From contig OY848925.1 in NCBI GenBank assembly GCA_963693285.1, positions 6,178,932 through 6,242,931 of the forward strand: a stretch of 64,000 bases of DNA. Direction: 5' to 3'. The notes beneath the pieces are model-generated. The model was given only the letters and a program-made list of their open reading frames with translations, was not told the origin of the DNA and did not search any database. Shown here one piece after another: positions 36,295 to 57,256 of this stretch. The position numbers and the translations under genes are program-made. The stretch's first letter is position 1; every line of letters starts with the position of its first letter. The DNA is from Xestospongia muta. Lineage: Eukaryota > Porifera > Demospongiae > Haplosclerida > Petrosiidae.

Positions 36295-36909
36295 CTATTT
36301 CTTGGTCGATTTGGCATCTGTATTAGATTGTTCCAATTGTTGTATCTTATTCTTCATCATAGTAATATCACCCTCCATTTGACTAACTAATTCATTTAAT
36401 TTAACTATTGTAACACTCTGTTCGTCTTGTGTATTGTCGCGTGCCTTATCTTTCTTTACACTTTTTACATACTCATAGATAATGTAGCTTGCTGCTGTAG
36501 CATAAATAACAAATTCACCTAACATCTCTGAGCCCAGTTCAACTGCTTTCTCTTGACTCAGGGGAGCGTATTCTATAGCTCCTTTCCCTCCCATTAGTCG
36601 ATACTTGACAAACATCTCTAGTTTGTGAAGAGCTGGAATGGAAGAATGGGAATGAAGTTATAGAATTATGAAAACTTGAGGGAGATGGATAATGGAATTA
36701 TGAAATTAGGAGAACAATTATAGTTGAGACTTAGTTGCATTCTCTTTACCATGAGCTGGTAGACTGCACACATATTTTCCAAAGAAGGGACTACGTTTTG
36801 CAGCTATCTTGACTTGATTGGCTATAGGTTTTGAAATTTGTTTCATACCTAAGTACACTAGTTTGCCCAATGGAAACGCCACCATCTTAGTAACATCAGC
36901 CACACCCAC
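36295..36909 (-). CDS. OPA3: OPA3-like mitochondrial protein
   Basis: Exons 36750-36909 and 36295-36632 join to 165 residues (human OPA3 179). The core reads MVAFPLGKLVYLGMKQISKP, then KRSPFFGKYVCSLPAHG, then RLMGGKGAIEYAPLSQEKAV and ELGSEMLGEFVIYATAASYI, with a C-terminal coiled coil. OPA3 is a mitochondrial membrane protein whose loss causes optic atrophy and 3-methylglutaconic aciduria. The ATG at 36909 gives MGVADVTK before the family core; an internal Met at residue 9 would match the vertebrate start. The gene begins only 38 bases after the NAA30 stop on the same strand. Confidence 0.92.
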
Positions 36910-36947
36910 TTTATTATTTACATAGCTAGTGATAAAATTATTTTAAT

Positions 36948-37845
36948 TTATTCTATAAAAGTTTCTTTTTTAAGCCACAGTTTTAAACGATAAGCGTCCT
37001 CTCCATTGAGGTAATACTGATGCAAATATTTGTCACGTACAAATCCTAAGTTCTCGTACAACGACAGAGCTGCTCCATTAGTGACTTCTGTCTCCAAGAC
37101 AACTTCATCGCATTCATCTACCATCATTCTTTGAATAGTTTGTCGGACTAGACTGGAACCTATGAGTAGAAAAACAAAACTTCTATTAAAACTATTTTTT
37201 TATCAAATTACCAATTCCCTTTCTTCTATGGCTCTTGTCCACTGCTAACATAGCTATGTAACCTCTCTTATTAGCACAGTGTCTCATTTCTAGTTTACAG
37301 ACTATAGCCCCAACACATAGATCATTACAGTATGCCTATGTAAAGATAAAAATTATAGTAATACATGCTTGAAATTAACTGCAATAATTGCTTTAGGGAT
37401 TAGTGAGCCACCAACATTGACTACGTGCAAACTGTTATATTATATTGTGCATACAAAGGTGAAGTAGGGGATTATTGATCCACTAAACCTAGGGGTTCTT
37501 TTGAACACTTTGACAATCGTTTTTTACACTACTAATTATAGTTAGAGTTCTACAAACCATAAAACAAAGGTGTGGCCAGTTATGAATAAAGTATCGGTAC
37601 GTGTATATGGAATATGGCTCCGAGAGATCAGCCTTCATAAGTCGCATTATATCGGGCATTTGAGTTTCCGATGTATATTGTATATATGTAACATCATTGT
37701 CTACTGGTACATCAATAGGGCGTTCTTCATATGGCGTGGTATCAAGTGATAAAAGATTCGGTTCCAGTGTTTGAGATTGAGTCTGTTCCTGCTCTTCCAT
37801 TATAGAGGAGGCGGTCCGCAATTCTAAAGCTCCACCCAAATGCAA
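36948..37845 (-). CDS. NAA30: NAA30, NatC catalytic acetyltransferase
   Basis: Exons 37558-37800 (or to 37845), 37212-37335 and 36948-37159 give 192 or 207 residues. After a Glu/Gln-rich leader comes [36 protein letters not shown], the GNAT beta4 region [15 protein letters not shown], the acetyl-CoA loop RRKGIGSSLV, then [20 protein letters not shown] and [18 protein letters not shown]30 acetylates N-terminal Met followed by a hydrophobic residue, with NAA35 and NAA38. The Met at 37800 (MEEQEQTQ) is preferred, since the leader before it is not conserved in the family. GAATAAATT overlaps the stop and could be its poly(A) signal. Confidence 0.94.
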
Positions 37846-37980
37846 ACTGTTTTCACTCTAACCCACACATATATGATTACAGGTATATATTTAAATCTAG
37901 ATACGATACAACGTGTTGACAAAAAAATACAAACTGTACTTGTTAATAGCTTTTTCTTGTGTGTTAATTATTTTGCATTG

Positions 37981-47138
<9,158 letters not shown>

Positions 47139-47393
47139 GATGATATTGTACTATAAGACTCTACCAATTTGACTGTCTTGTGCATGCGTGCATGCATCTG
47201 TGTGTGTGTGTGTGTGTCTACATATATAGTATTGTCACTAATATTGTTATTAATTTATAGAAGTGTTTATAAGTAAGAACTGAATTATTGCACTTATAGT
47301 CAAATGATTAAAGTTTCACAATTCATTTACCTTTTCTCTATTAAAATTATCACTCTCAATAGCACACACACACACTACAAATTGATACATTTT

Positions 47394-48133
47394 TTATTTA
47401 GTCATATTGTTTGGATTTAGTATCTCAATCCAATAGCCATCAGGATCTTTAATAAATGCCAACCCCTTCATTTTACCTGGAATGAAAAATAAAATTTATT
47501 CCTGGCAACAACGTAAGTATGAAGACTTTTTACCTCCATCTGGTGTCTTGATAAATTCTACACCCAGTTTCTCAAACCTGTCACAGGCTGTATAGACATT
47601 AGGTACCGCAATACCAATATGACCTGTTAATATGACATGAACAAACCCAATAGATAGTTATTTCCCTACCAAATCCTTTAGGATCAGAATTACCGCTGTG
47701 GTATTTGAAATTTGGGTCATTTTCAGTGCCCCAGTTACTAGAAGGATAACCATACAATCAAAAGGGCATTGTGTACTTTATAACTTACTGAGTCAATTCA
47801 ATGGTAGCTTTTCGACTGAATGTCCATCGAGTTCTCTCAGTGTCATCCAAAGGAATGTCTTCAGCAAGCTCATAACCCATAAAATATAAGGTGAATTTCA
47901 TTGATGGAAAATCAAGTCGTTTGAGGAGCCTAAGAAATAAAATGAAATTATTATGTTGTTGGTGATTTTTCTAACTACCTCATTCCTAAAACTCTAGTGT
48001 AAAAATCTAAAGATATTTTTGGGTCTTTAATTCTCATCATAGTCTGCTGCATAATAAAGTCCTTACAAGAGTCATCTGGTTCAGCACAGTATGACAAATA
48101 GTCCTGACAAGGTATATCTTGGTGCTCTGCCAT
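47394..48133 (-). CDS. GLO1: glyoxalase I (lactoylglutathione lyase)
   Basis: Exons 47979-48133, 47789-47929, 47670-47737, 47534-47623 and 47394-47476 give 178 residues (human 184). Family blocks run in order: [75 protein letters not shown] and [20 protein letters not shown]. Zinc ligands expected in GLO1 are present: Gln in MQQTM, Glu in TIELT, His in GHIGIAV and Glu in WIEIL. The enzyme isomerises the methylglyoxal-glutathione hemithioacetal to S-lactoylglutathione in the cytosol. Its ATG lies 257 bases from a divergent BtaA-like gene. Confidence 0.97.
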
Positions 48134-48390
48134 TGTCGGTCTGGGAGTGGCTGTAGAAGTTTGATAAGATCATGATTGTAATAAAAAAACTATATACGCT
48201 AGATATTGTGTAATTATCTTGATGTGACATGTTGACCTTAAGAACGTATTTATTAAACGTTATTAACATACCACATCCGTAAAAGGCCGTTCCCAAAATG
48301 GTCGATTAATCACATTAGCACCTATTGTCTGTCATCATACTAGATTCAGGAAACTATAATTAGCTGTGAATGATAAAAACAACCCTTGTC

Positions 48391-49914
48391 ATGGCTGCTC
48401 CAACCAGTACGATATCTGAGCAACTTGATCTCTCTGTGCTCCGATATTCTAGAGTGTGGGAAGATTATAGAATTCTTTGTAAAGGATTAGACATTAAGAC
48501 TGAAGATGTTATAGTGTCGATCACCAGGTAGGAGAACACTATGTTAAAGTAACATTCTATACTTGCTGTAGTTCAGGGGATAATGTCCTGAATATGTTAC
48601 TGGAAGAACCGCAAAAAATATGTAAGTTTTATTAATTTAGTCTGGCGAGATCACCCCTCTCTTGTGAATGGAGTAGACTTGTTTAATTGTAATATCACTC
48701 TACTGTTGTTTATACTATTATTACCAGATGCAGTTGATATGAGTCCAGCTCAAAATGCCTTTCTAGAGCTAAAACTAGCAGCTATTAGACATTTAGAATA
48801 TGAAGAATTCCTACAATTGATTGGTGAAATGGCCTCTGACAAACGGTAAATGTATGTTTGTTTTATTACAATTATTATTCCTTTATTGGTTTATAGATCT
48901 GCTTTGTTGGATCAAATTATGTTACATCTTCCAAATTATGCCAAGGTGTCATAATGAAATGTTGTTCAAGTGATTGAATTATTTATTAGGAATACTGGTC
49001 TAAAAATATTGCAATGGTAGAATCTGGTATTACTGACTCTGGTAAACTCGAAAAGTACCTCCACATCTTTCATGAGAAACATTTGTCAGCATTAATTTCT
49101 CCTGACAAGCTAGACAAATACCACGAGAGTCAGACACTGGAAGAACAGAAACAAGCTTTCCAATGTCTACCCTTAGAACAGTTGCAATCATTAATTAGGT
49201 CAGTGATTATAGACCACAAATTGTGTTGCTAATGGTTACTGTTCGTTAGATGGTATTTTTCCAGGTCTGTTCTCAAAGAAGGACGTTCTGAGGCTCAGTT
49301 TCAATATGTAGGGTTGTCTTCAGATGAAACTGGAAAGCAAATGTCAGAAAGATATTTTGAAGTATCACAAAATGTCCCAATTCACGATAACTTTTACTTC
49401 AGCTTGTTAAATCGAGGTAGACGAGGGTATAACCCTGCAATTAAACCAAACTTTGCACCTCCTTATTTAACCAAAGAAAACTTTCAAAAATTAAAAGTAT
49501 TGGGAAAGATATGTGAATCATTTAGGTTTATTTTAATGTTTTAGGGACTTATAGATAGAATTGTTGTCCAGACAACTACAATTGAGACATTTTTAACTAC
49601 AATACCTGATTCTACTGTTACTAAGGTGACTTGTCACTAGCCAGTTTATATTGTATATTGCTCCTTATTAAATACTCTAGGCTAATCTCTCTGATATATT
49701 CGAATATATGAATGAAGAGAATAGCAATGCACTATTTCTGCTATTGGCGCAAAAGATGGCTTCTGGTGGTCGGCTGGCATACTGGGAGCTCTTTGTCACC
49801 CATTACCCTCCAGCTGATCCACAATTTATTTTTCACGAGATGTTATCTAAAGAGCTTCATCAGATTGATCGTGTTTTTAGTTATAAATCCTTTAAAATTT
49901 ATGAGATAAAATAG
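48391..49914 (+). CDS. BtaA-like DUF3419 aminocarboxypropyl transferase
   Basis: Exons 48391-48527, 48572-48621, 48728-48845, 48897-48945, 48990-49198, 49265-49496, 49545-49625 and 49681-49914 give 369 residues, near the size of bacterial BtaA (about 400). The N-terminal [18 protein letters not shown] and the SAM-site block [16 protein letters not shown] are followed by [20 protein letters not shown], the DUF3419 signature. Later come [18 protein letters not shown] and [10 protein letters not shown]. BtaA moves the 3-amino-3-carboxypropyl group of S-adenosylmethionine to diacylglycerol, the first step of DGTS betaine-lipid synthesis. No BtaB methyltransferase part is visible in or beside the gene, so the product could differ. 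The family is best known from bacteria, algae and fungi. Seven introns show that it is a resident animal gene, not a contaminant. Confidence 0.88.
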
Positions 49915-50076
49915 GTCATACTAAAATACACTGTGTAATTCCTAAAGTTATCAGAACTTACACAACTTGTTTTCGCCAATGTATGCAATAATTTTCATTT
50001 CGTTAACAGCATTTGTGATTACATGCATGGAGGTGTGGCTCAAAAGTATTTTAACCCCTAGTAGTGAAGACAAAGA

Positions 50077-50544
50077 ATGACCTCCTCTTCTTCATACAAA
50101 GATATAAAGGAGAAACTCTCAGCTTATAGACGTCATAAAGAGAATCAGGCAACCCAAGAAGTCATAACCACGCCCTCTACACCTGATGATGTTGTACCAT
50201 ATCTCAATGATCCTGTATTACAAGTACATGAACCAAAAAACATCACAACTGCTAGAGACATTCCCGTGTCTTCAAGTGTACCTTCAAGTTGGTGGATAAT
50301 AGGTCTGAAAGTATTGCTGTGGTGTCTGTTGTTTGGTTTCTTTGTTGAAATTGAGTTTGGTGTGGTTTTTCTGATAGCATCTGCTTTTTATTTTATCTAT
50401 GCCACACTTAAAGGAAGTCGTAGGAAACCATGGCAACTGAGTGCATACTCAGTTTTTAACAAAAATTGTGAACGTATAGATGGAACATTGTCGGCCGAAC
50501 AATTTGATAAAGAACTAAGATTTGGTCCTGGTTCAGTCAGATGA
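50077..50544 (+). CDS. SAYSD1: SAYSVFN-domain protein (SAYSD1)
   Basis: A single exon of 155 residues (human 183). A charged N-terminal helix (YKDIKEKLSAYRRHKEN) is followed by a hydrophobic hairpin at about residues 68-107 (SWWIIGLKVLLWCLLFGFFV, FLIASAFYFIYATL). The diagnostic SAYSVFN comes next and the end is IDGTLSAEQFDKELRFGPGS. SAYSD1 is an ER-membrane protein that recognises UFMylated ribosomes stalled at the translocon. It starts 162 bases after the BtaA-like stop on the same strand and is one of the few intronless genes here. Confidence 0.95.
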   Translation: MTSSSSYKDIKEKLSAYRRHKENQATQEVITTPSTPDDVVPYLNDPVLQVHEPKNITTARDIPVSSSVPSSWWIIGLKVLLWCLLFGFFVEIEFGVVFLIASAFYFIYATLKGSRRKPWQLSAYSVFNKNCERIDGTLSAEQFDKELRFGPGSVR

Positions 50545-50595
50545 CATCAAACATTACTTCAGCAAGTCTTGATGTTTATACCAGCCATTTGTAAT

Positions 50596-50640
50596 TAGCC
50601 TCATACCCAGGTATTCATCAGATGTCTGGGTATGAGGCTA
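50596..50640. repeat. perfect 15-base inverted repeat, 15-base loop
   Basis: TAGCCTCATACCCAG pairs exactly with CTGGGTATGAGGCTA. It lies just downstream of SAYSD1 and before the convergent DNPH1 3' end. It could form a 3'-UTR hairpin or mark a transposon footprint. Confidence 0.85.
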
Positions 50641-50713
50641 TTCCATAATAAGACAGTAATAATTGAAATGTTTAAACAGCATTAATTTTATTTTCAATTT
50701 GATAAGAGTTGAA

Positions 50714-51710
50714 TTATTCTTTAAAGTAATTTTCCAATATTTGTTCAATCTCTTCAGGTTTGTAATCCTTAACTGTATAATTTGTATCATTCTCTGCTCC
50801 ACGTATCATTGCTGACAGCTCTAAAAAGATCACAAATTAAAATAATTATTCTCCAGTAATTAAATGCATTATAAAGTAGAAGTAATGAACTACTAACATC
50901 TTATATAGATACTGGCAAAATTAATGTGTCTAAGACCCAGCAATACTCTATAACATACTGTACCTTCTTTTAAAAGTAAGTCTAGTGTATTGTTTTCATT
51001 TTTAGTAACTAAATAATTTAAATAAACCCTCAATTTTGGATGTATTTACAATATGTGTACATGTGTATCATTCTTTCTAATGACTTTTAGTCTGGATGTT
51101 AAGTCAGCTCTTCAAGGCACAATGTCGTAAGCTCTCTAGTAATTATAATAATGGTACTAAACTGAGAAGCCAGCTCAACAGTTAATATCATTTAAAATCA
51201 ATTATTATAAAAAGAAACACATTAATTATAGGTAAGGATCAAGAACATAAATGTCTCTAGACATGAAATAAATCAAACATGACTTACGTCTTCCAGACTC
51301 TGGTCTAAAAAGACAAAGAATCTTCTTGTTCATTTCAACAGCTCTACCAATTTCATATCCAACTCCCAGAGAGGGTTGGGTTACCTCAGCAACAAGTACT
51401 ATAACAATAAGTGCCAAGAATACCTATTAAAATGAATTACAAGTAATTATATTTACCATGTGAACCCCGTAACCAATCCATATCACGTTCGTGTATTTCC
51501 TTATCAGTCAAGAAACTATCACCTGGAAAATATACACTCTCGTTCACAGCTATTGTGTGTTATATCACCTTTCTCGTCCATTGATGGGTCCCCTACGTGT
51601 TCTGTTAGAACTGTACCAAATTTCTGTAGAAACAGAACGATACGATGATAAAGGGAGGCGTCAGCTCTCCCAGCTCGAATACTACCAGCAAAATAGATTC
51701 TCAAAGCCAT
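50714..51710 (-). CDS. DNPH1: DNPH1/RCL nucleotide N-hydrolase
   Basis: Exons 51569-51710, 51457-51522, 51288-51398 and 50714-50820 join to 141 residues. It opens [20 protein letters not shown] and has [54 protein letters not shown] and [20 protein letters not shown]. These match human RCL, including the catalytic Glu of GYEIGRA. RCL hydrolyses the N-glycosidic bond of 5-hydroxymethyl-dUMP and other deoxynucleoside monophosphates, cleaning modified nucleotides from the pool. The vertebrate N-terminal extension is absent. Confidence 0.96.
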
Positions 51711-51868
51711 TGAGAAACACGTGGGTAGTTAGTGATGACTGTCAGTTAATTAACTATCATAAATTAATTTCAATGATGAGCAATAAATTACATGTAATTC
51801 AATAATTAGCAATAAATTAATTTCAATAATTAGCAAGCTCTCATAATTATAGATAATCAATATCTTCT

Positions 51869-54013
51869 TTATAAATACGATGATCCGTTTAAAACATGTT
51901 TAGTAATTTCTTGTTTCCCCAACTGACGTGACAATACATTGAGTTTACTATAAAACTCATCAATATTAATATAAGAGCCCTAATAGAATGAACACTATCA
52001 TTTAACATGATTATAAATGCCACTAACTTTCAGATGCCTTTCTCCATTATTGGTAACAAAGGATGTTCTTCCATGTAAAATTCGTTGGTTATTGAGCGAT
52101 AATAGTTCCCCAGGAGACAGACGATGTACCAACTAGAAAAGAGTCTCAAATGCTAATACTATGAATGGCACCTCCTACCTTTAATGGTGAGTTATTAAAC
52201 ATCTTGTCTAATGTACAATAGGCATCGTAATACTCCTCCACTTCATCCTACAAAAGATACTAGTTAACTCTTCAATCTGTCAATGATATATAACAGCTGG
52301 TATTGTAACCTATACATTACACTCTGTTAGGAGTTAGTCAGCATTAGATTAATTTTTACTTTCTTTTTATCTTTGGTTATTCACTTCCTATGAATGTCTT
52401 AAGTTTTCAATAACATTTACTATTTATTAGTATTTCAATTATCTTTCACTTACCTCTGGAATAGCTAGAGGTCCTTCAAAATTTGGAGACCAATTTACTT
52501 TAATCACCTATAAATAATTACAATATAAAGTACTTGTAATGTCTGTCTTTGTTTGTCTTACTCTGCCAGTTCTATCTAGAACAATATGTGGTCTCCGATA
52601 TATCATCATCACTGGATTATCTCTAAAGGAAAATATTTTACATAAAAAAGTTAGACAAACAGACATTGATGAATGTACCTCTCAAAGTGAATTTTCTGGA
52701 ATGTTACTGGTATTCTAGTCAGCGTATGGAATTGTTTTGGATACTTCTTTCTCATTTCGTTCACAACAGGATACACATCTAAAAGAATACTTTCCCCTCC
52801 TTCGACACAAGAATCAAATCTAAATAATAAAGAAAATATATCGTTGTCTATAATTTGCTAACCTGAGACAATGAAACAGTTGCAAACCAGGTGGTGATTG
52901 GTAGTAAGCTAAATCCATGTGGTAACCCAAATTCACATTAGTATAAGCAATGTTAATAGGATTTTCTTCACTTCTGACGTCAAATGTCTAAAGATGTGAA
53001 GTAGTAATGAAATAAAACTGTGTCATGTTGGCATCATACCAATCCATAAATTGTTTTTTGAGTAAAGGAGATTTTATTTCCTAACTAACAATACTTATTA
53101 TAACTTAGCATTGGATTGGGTATGTCCCTACTTTAATTACTTCATCTTCTCTTGTGGGAACATCAGTTACGAGACACAATCCTTCATTATTGAGATGATA
53201 TAACCACCTTCAAACAGAGAATATTAACAAATAAAACAGACCCAAACTTTTACCTCCAAAGCCACTCATCTGATTCCATAATATCATAATACCCAACTAT
53301 AGGAATGGAAGTCTACAGAGAAACATTCATTAATTACAGATATTTATCTTAACTCACTGCTACAGTAATTGGTTCCATGGCAGCATTGTGGCGCTCTAAC
53401 ACAGGTCTGGAGTAATTGTTACTTTTTAACCATTCTGTATTGATATAACCTGAATGATATTTATCTTCAGTACTCCATTCAATACGAATTTTGTCATCTG
53501 TGAAAATGATGTACGCATGTAAATAAAAGTCTAACTCCATATAATTCAGGTCAGACTCGTGTGTACAAGTTAAATGAAATAGCTGAACAGTTGTGCACAA
53601 AACACATTAGATAGGATACAGAGTAAACACACATGCACACACTCTTGCTATAATGTTGCTGACAAGTTGTTTACTAGGTGACTATTAGATTCTCTCTAAT
53701 TTATTAGGAACTGCATACCGTCAATTGTTGCTGTTGATATTTTTAAGTCACCACGTAACAAGTTCAGTGGAATTGTCCTCTGTCCAGTGGAGGCCATGCA
53801 TTCTGGACATTGACAATGATGTCTTAACCATATAGCATGATAGCTATGATTGTTTCCATCATCTCTGCAGTCAGTCAAATTAAGTTTCTTGCCATCTGTG
53901 CTCACGTTTAAAAATACAGAATTCTGAGAACCAGTGATTTTTGAAAATGAGCATTGGAAAATAAGTCTGTGCTTTGAGTGATAGAGTTTCCTTAAAGTAA
54001 GAGATAGCATCAT
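51869..54013 (-). CDS. BBOX1: gamma-butyrobetaine dioxygenase-like
   Basis: Twelve exons: 53719-54013, 53358-53497, 53254-53312, 53132-53207, 53040-53084, 52863-52987, 52679-52819, 52562-52622, 52454-52507, 52179-52247, 52028-52132 and 51869-51979, 426 residues. The N-terminal zinc domain has HAIWLRHHCQCPEC. The Fe(II)/2-oxoglutarate site shows HxD in LGYHMDLAYYQSPPG and the distal His in LNNQRILHGRTSF. BBOX1 hydroxylates gamma-butyrobetaine to carnitine; TMLHE, a close paralogue, acts one step upstream in mitochondria. The C-terminal HLKGSYINIDEFYSKLNVLS favours BBOX1. A basic, Ser-rich leader (MLSLTLRKLYHSKHRLIF) looks like a mitochondrial presequence and would suit TMLHE, so the substrate is uncertain. 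Confidence 0.88.
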
Positions 54014-54471
54014 CGAGGGTGTGGTTTAAAAGAAAGGTCAAGCCTTTGATGTAAGCTTACCTCTGCTTTAGCAGTGGTGTAGCCAGACTCGTCTGGCCAA
54101 GGATAGCTAGACTCTAATAGCATTCATTGATTATAAATAATAATAATAATCATAGCAATAGTGACATCATGTGAAAGTTAAACAAATAAAAAAGACGCAG
54201 TCAGCTTTATTTGCAATGGTGTCATGACTACCACTCGTCAAGAACAATAGTCGTAAAGACCGCCAAAAATGCAGAGAGCAAAAGCTGGTAGTATGCAAAG
54301 TAAGTGGATGAAAGAGGTTTTAACATACTTGTAACTTACAAGATTTCTGCTAATAAATAGGCGTGGCTTAAAATTAACTTAGATACGCCTTAGTAACGGA
54401 CTAGTTGATAAACAAAAATTAGAAAATTGGTCAGGAGAAGGAGAGACAAAGCAAAGAGAAAGTTATTAAAG
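54014..54471. promoter_or_regulatory. divergent intergenic, BBOX-like / MOK
   Basis: These 458 bases separate head-to-head start codons. A possible non-coding first exon of MOK may end at an AAAG/GTAAGTGG site near 54300. No other exon is seen. Confidence 0.35.
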
Positions 54472-57256
54472 ATGCCAGAGACACTACCATTAATTGGGGG
54501 TAGGTTAGAATCCTTGTAATTGAAGACTGTCAGGGAGCCAGAAAACTTCATTGCACTGGCAGTGCAACCATTGTATCATTTTAAGTGTGTTATTGTTTGC
54601 ATTTGTATACTAATAAAAGATAGACTATTTAGGTATTATTGTAGATGTGTTGAAAAATACTGTTTGTAGATAACTAGGTATCTTTTGTCATCTTGTTTAT
54701 CATAGTCTCCGTACTCTGTGTTCTTGTCTTAATATTCTTTTATTGATGTTGTGCTTTGATTTTTAAAATAGCCTGCTTTGAATTCCAACAAAATATAAGA
54801 TGACAAAACGACTCAAGAACAAAGCGTTCACCCTATCCTAATTATACCAACATTATCATACCATTGTGTTACCTAGCAACACCATTTATTAAGAGTTTAT
54901 TCCTTTTAGATTATCGAATTGTTGGTAACATGGGTGAAGGAACTTTCTCGGAAGTTCTCAAATGCCAGAGTCTTCTGGATGGCAAGCTTTACGCTTGTAA
55001 AAAAATGAAGCAAAAATATAGCAGGTAAATGTCCTATCAACATTGCTGGGTGCCTTATTTTCTCAATGTACATCATTGTAGTATTGAACAAGTAAATAAT
55101 CTGCGAGAAATTCAAGCTCTCCGCCGCCTTAATCCTCATTCTAATGTTATTGAACTCAAAGAAGTTGTCTTGTAAGTTTCATATATGGCCGTCACCTTAT
55201 TAATATATCCCACTTACCTTCTAGTGACCGCTACTCTGGTACTTTATCACTCATTTTGGAACTGATGGATATGAATATTTATGAGCTTATTAAAGGTACT
55301 TGCAAAAGGGTTTAACTCAGTGTGAGCTTTGTAATTTTGTTATAGATCGTAGAAGTCATCTTCCCGAGTCCAAAGTGAAATTATTTATGTATCAACTTTG
55401 TAAATCTATTTACCATATGCATCGAAATGGAATATTTCACAGAGATGTCAAACCCGAAAACATCCTTATCAAAGTACAACTATTTTTAAACAGTCATTAC
55501 ATCATCATTTGTTTTATTTATAGGACAATGTGCTAAAATTAGCTGACTTTGGTTCTTGCAAGAGCATGTATTCAAAGTTACCATATACAGAATACATTTC
55601 TACAAGATGGTAAACTCCGCCCATTCACTGTACCTCTCATCTTCCAAACGTTTAGGTATAGAGCGCCAGAATGTCTACTTACAGATGGTCACTATGGGTA
55701 TAAAATGGACATGTGGAGTATTGGATGTGTTCTGTTTGAGCTCATGAGGTATGTCGTGTTGGCCTATTGTCTTTTCATTTGCATGCATCTCTTTAAAGTC
55801 TACGACCGCTCTTTCCTGGCTCAAATGAGTTAGACCAGATTTCAAAAATTCACGAAGTTGTTGGATCTCCTTCTGCAGAGGTTTTAGAAAAATTTAGAAA
55901 AATGTAAGAAAAAATTTCAAATAAAATTAATTTGATGCACTTTCTTGTAGCCAATCTCGAAGTATGGACTTCAATTTTCCTTATAAGCCTGCTACAGGGA
56001 TAACTCCATTACTGAGGCATGCTTCTAAACAGTGCATTGATCTAATAACTAAACTCTGTATGTATGATCCAGATGACAGGTAAGACCACTATGTAAGAGC
56101 CTAACTCTATTGTTGTGTAGACTGACTGCTAAAGAAGCTTTAAGGCATCCATTCTTTAAGGATTTGAGGTAACATTGATGATCCTGTATTAACATATTGA
56201 ATATATGACCAATAGAGAAGCAGAAAGGAAAGCTAAAATGCATTCAAAGGCTCCATCCATAATTCAACCTGACTTATCTACTGGAAAGTTACTCGCCTCT
56301 CCTCACAGAACACACCAACAACCACAGGTATATTACATCATTATTACATCATCATTGCACAGTTCTTGTCCTCCTATAATTACTCTTCTCTATATACAAT
56401 AAATTGTTTATATCATTTCTTTAGAAAACTTATCACTACAGACATTCAAAACCCAAACAGCGAGAAAACGTAAGTATTGAAATAACAACACATAGTTAAT
56501 GTACAGTTAACACACAGTTAACACACTATTAACTATTTTTTTATAGTATTTAGTACCTATCAAAACCAAACAATACTTTATGCCAGCAAGTGGTACCTCT
56601 TCCAATACTTTAACACTGCCTCAACTACCTAGCAAACCACTACTACAAGGAGGGCATCACAATCCTCACATTTCTAGTGGTCTAAGCTCAGGTCTCCCCT
56701 CGTTATCACACTCAATGAAAGTACCCACTCACACCTCAGCATTTCCTTCTCTTTTAGTTAGTGAGAACCCATCTAGAAAAGTAAGTTGTCTAATACACTA
56801 CACCTTAATTAATATCGTTATAATAATTATACTACACCTTAATTAATATTGTTATAATAATTATACTACACCTTATTATTGTTATAATAATTATACTACA
56901 CCTTATTATTGTTATAATAATTATACTACACCTTATTATTGTTATAATATACTACACCTTTACAATAATAATAATAATTATTATTTTATACTACACCTAA
57001 TTAATATTGTTATAATAATTATACTATACCTAATTAATATTGTTATAATAATTATACTATACCTAATTAATATTGTTATAATAATTATACTAACCTTATT
57101 ATTGTTATTTTCTTTCTCTTATAGTCTCCTATGTATCCTTCAACACAACATCATCACATGATCCATCCAGGACATGTTGTACCAACACATTTGCCTTCAC
57201 TTTCCAAGCAATCTTTTAATACTAGAACTATAGCACAGAGAACTAATCCCCACTAA
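54472..57256 (+). CDS. MOK: MOK, ciliary MAPK-related kinase
   Basis: Fourteen exons: 54472-54499, 54910-55024, 55082-55171, 55225-55295, 55346-55473, 55524-55609, 55656-55748, 55799-55903, 55951-56079, 56121-56168, 56216-56327, 56425-56469, 56547-56780 and 57125-57256, 471 residues. The kinase domain runs from about residue 10 to 295. It has the Gly loop GNMGEGTFSEV, the VAIK-type Lys in YACKKMKQ, EIQALRRLNPHSNVIEL, catalytic HRDVKPENIL, DFGSCKSMYSK, the activation-loop TEY in YTEYISTRWYRAPECLLTDG, and NELDQISKIHEVVGSP. It differs from MAK/ICK in these positions and matches MOK/RAGE-1. MOK localises to cilia and limits ciliary length. The Ser/Pro/His-rich tail is poorly conserved. Confidence 0.95.
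56785..57112 (+). repeat. tandem AT-rich repeat, unit about 25-36 bases
   Basis: About ten copies of CTACACCTTAATTAATATTG / TTATAATAATTATA variants filling the last MOK intron. Internal palindromes (TTAATTAA, ATAATTAT) should fold into hairpins. Confidence 0.9.
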
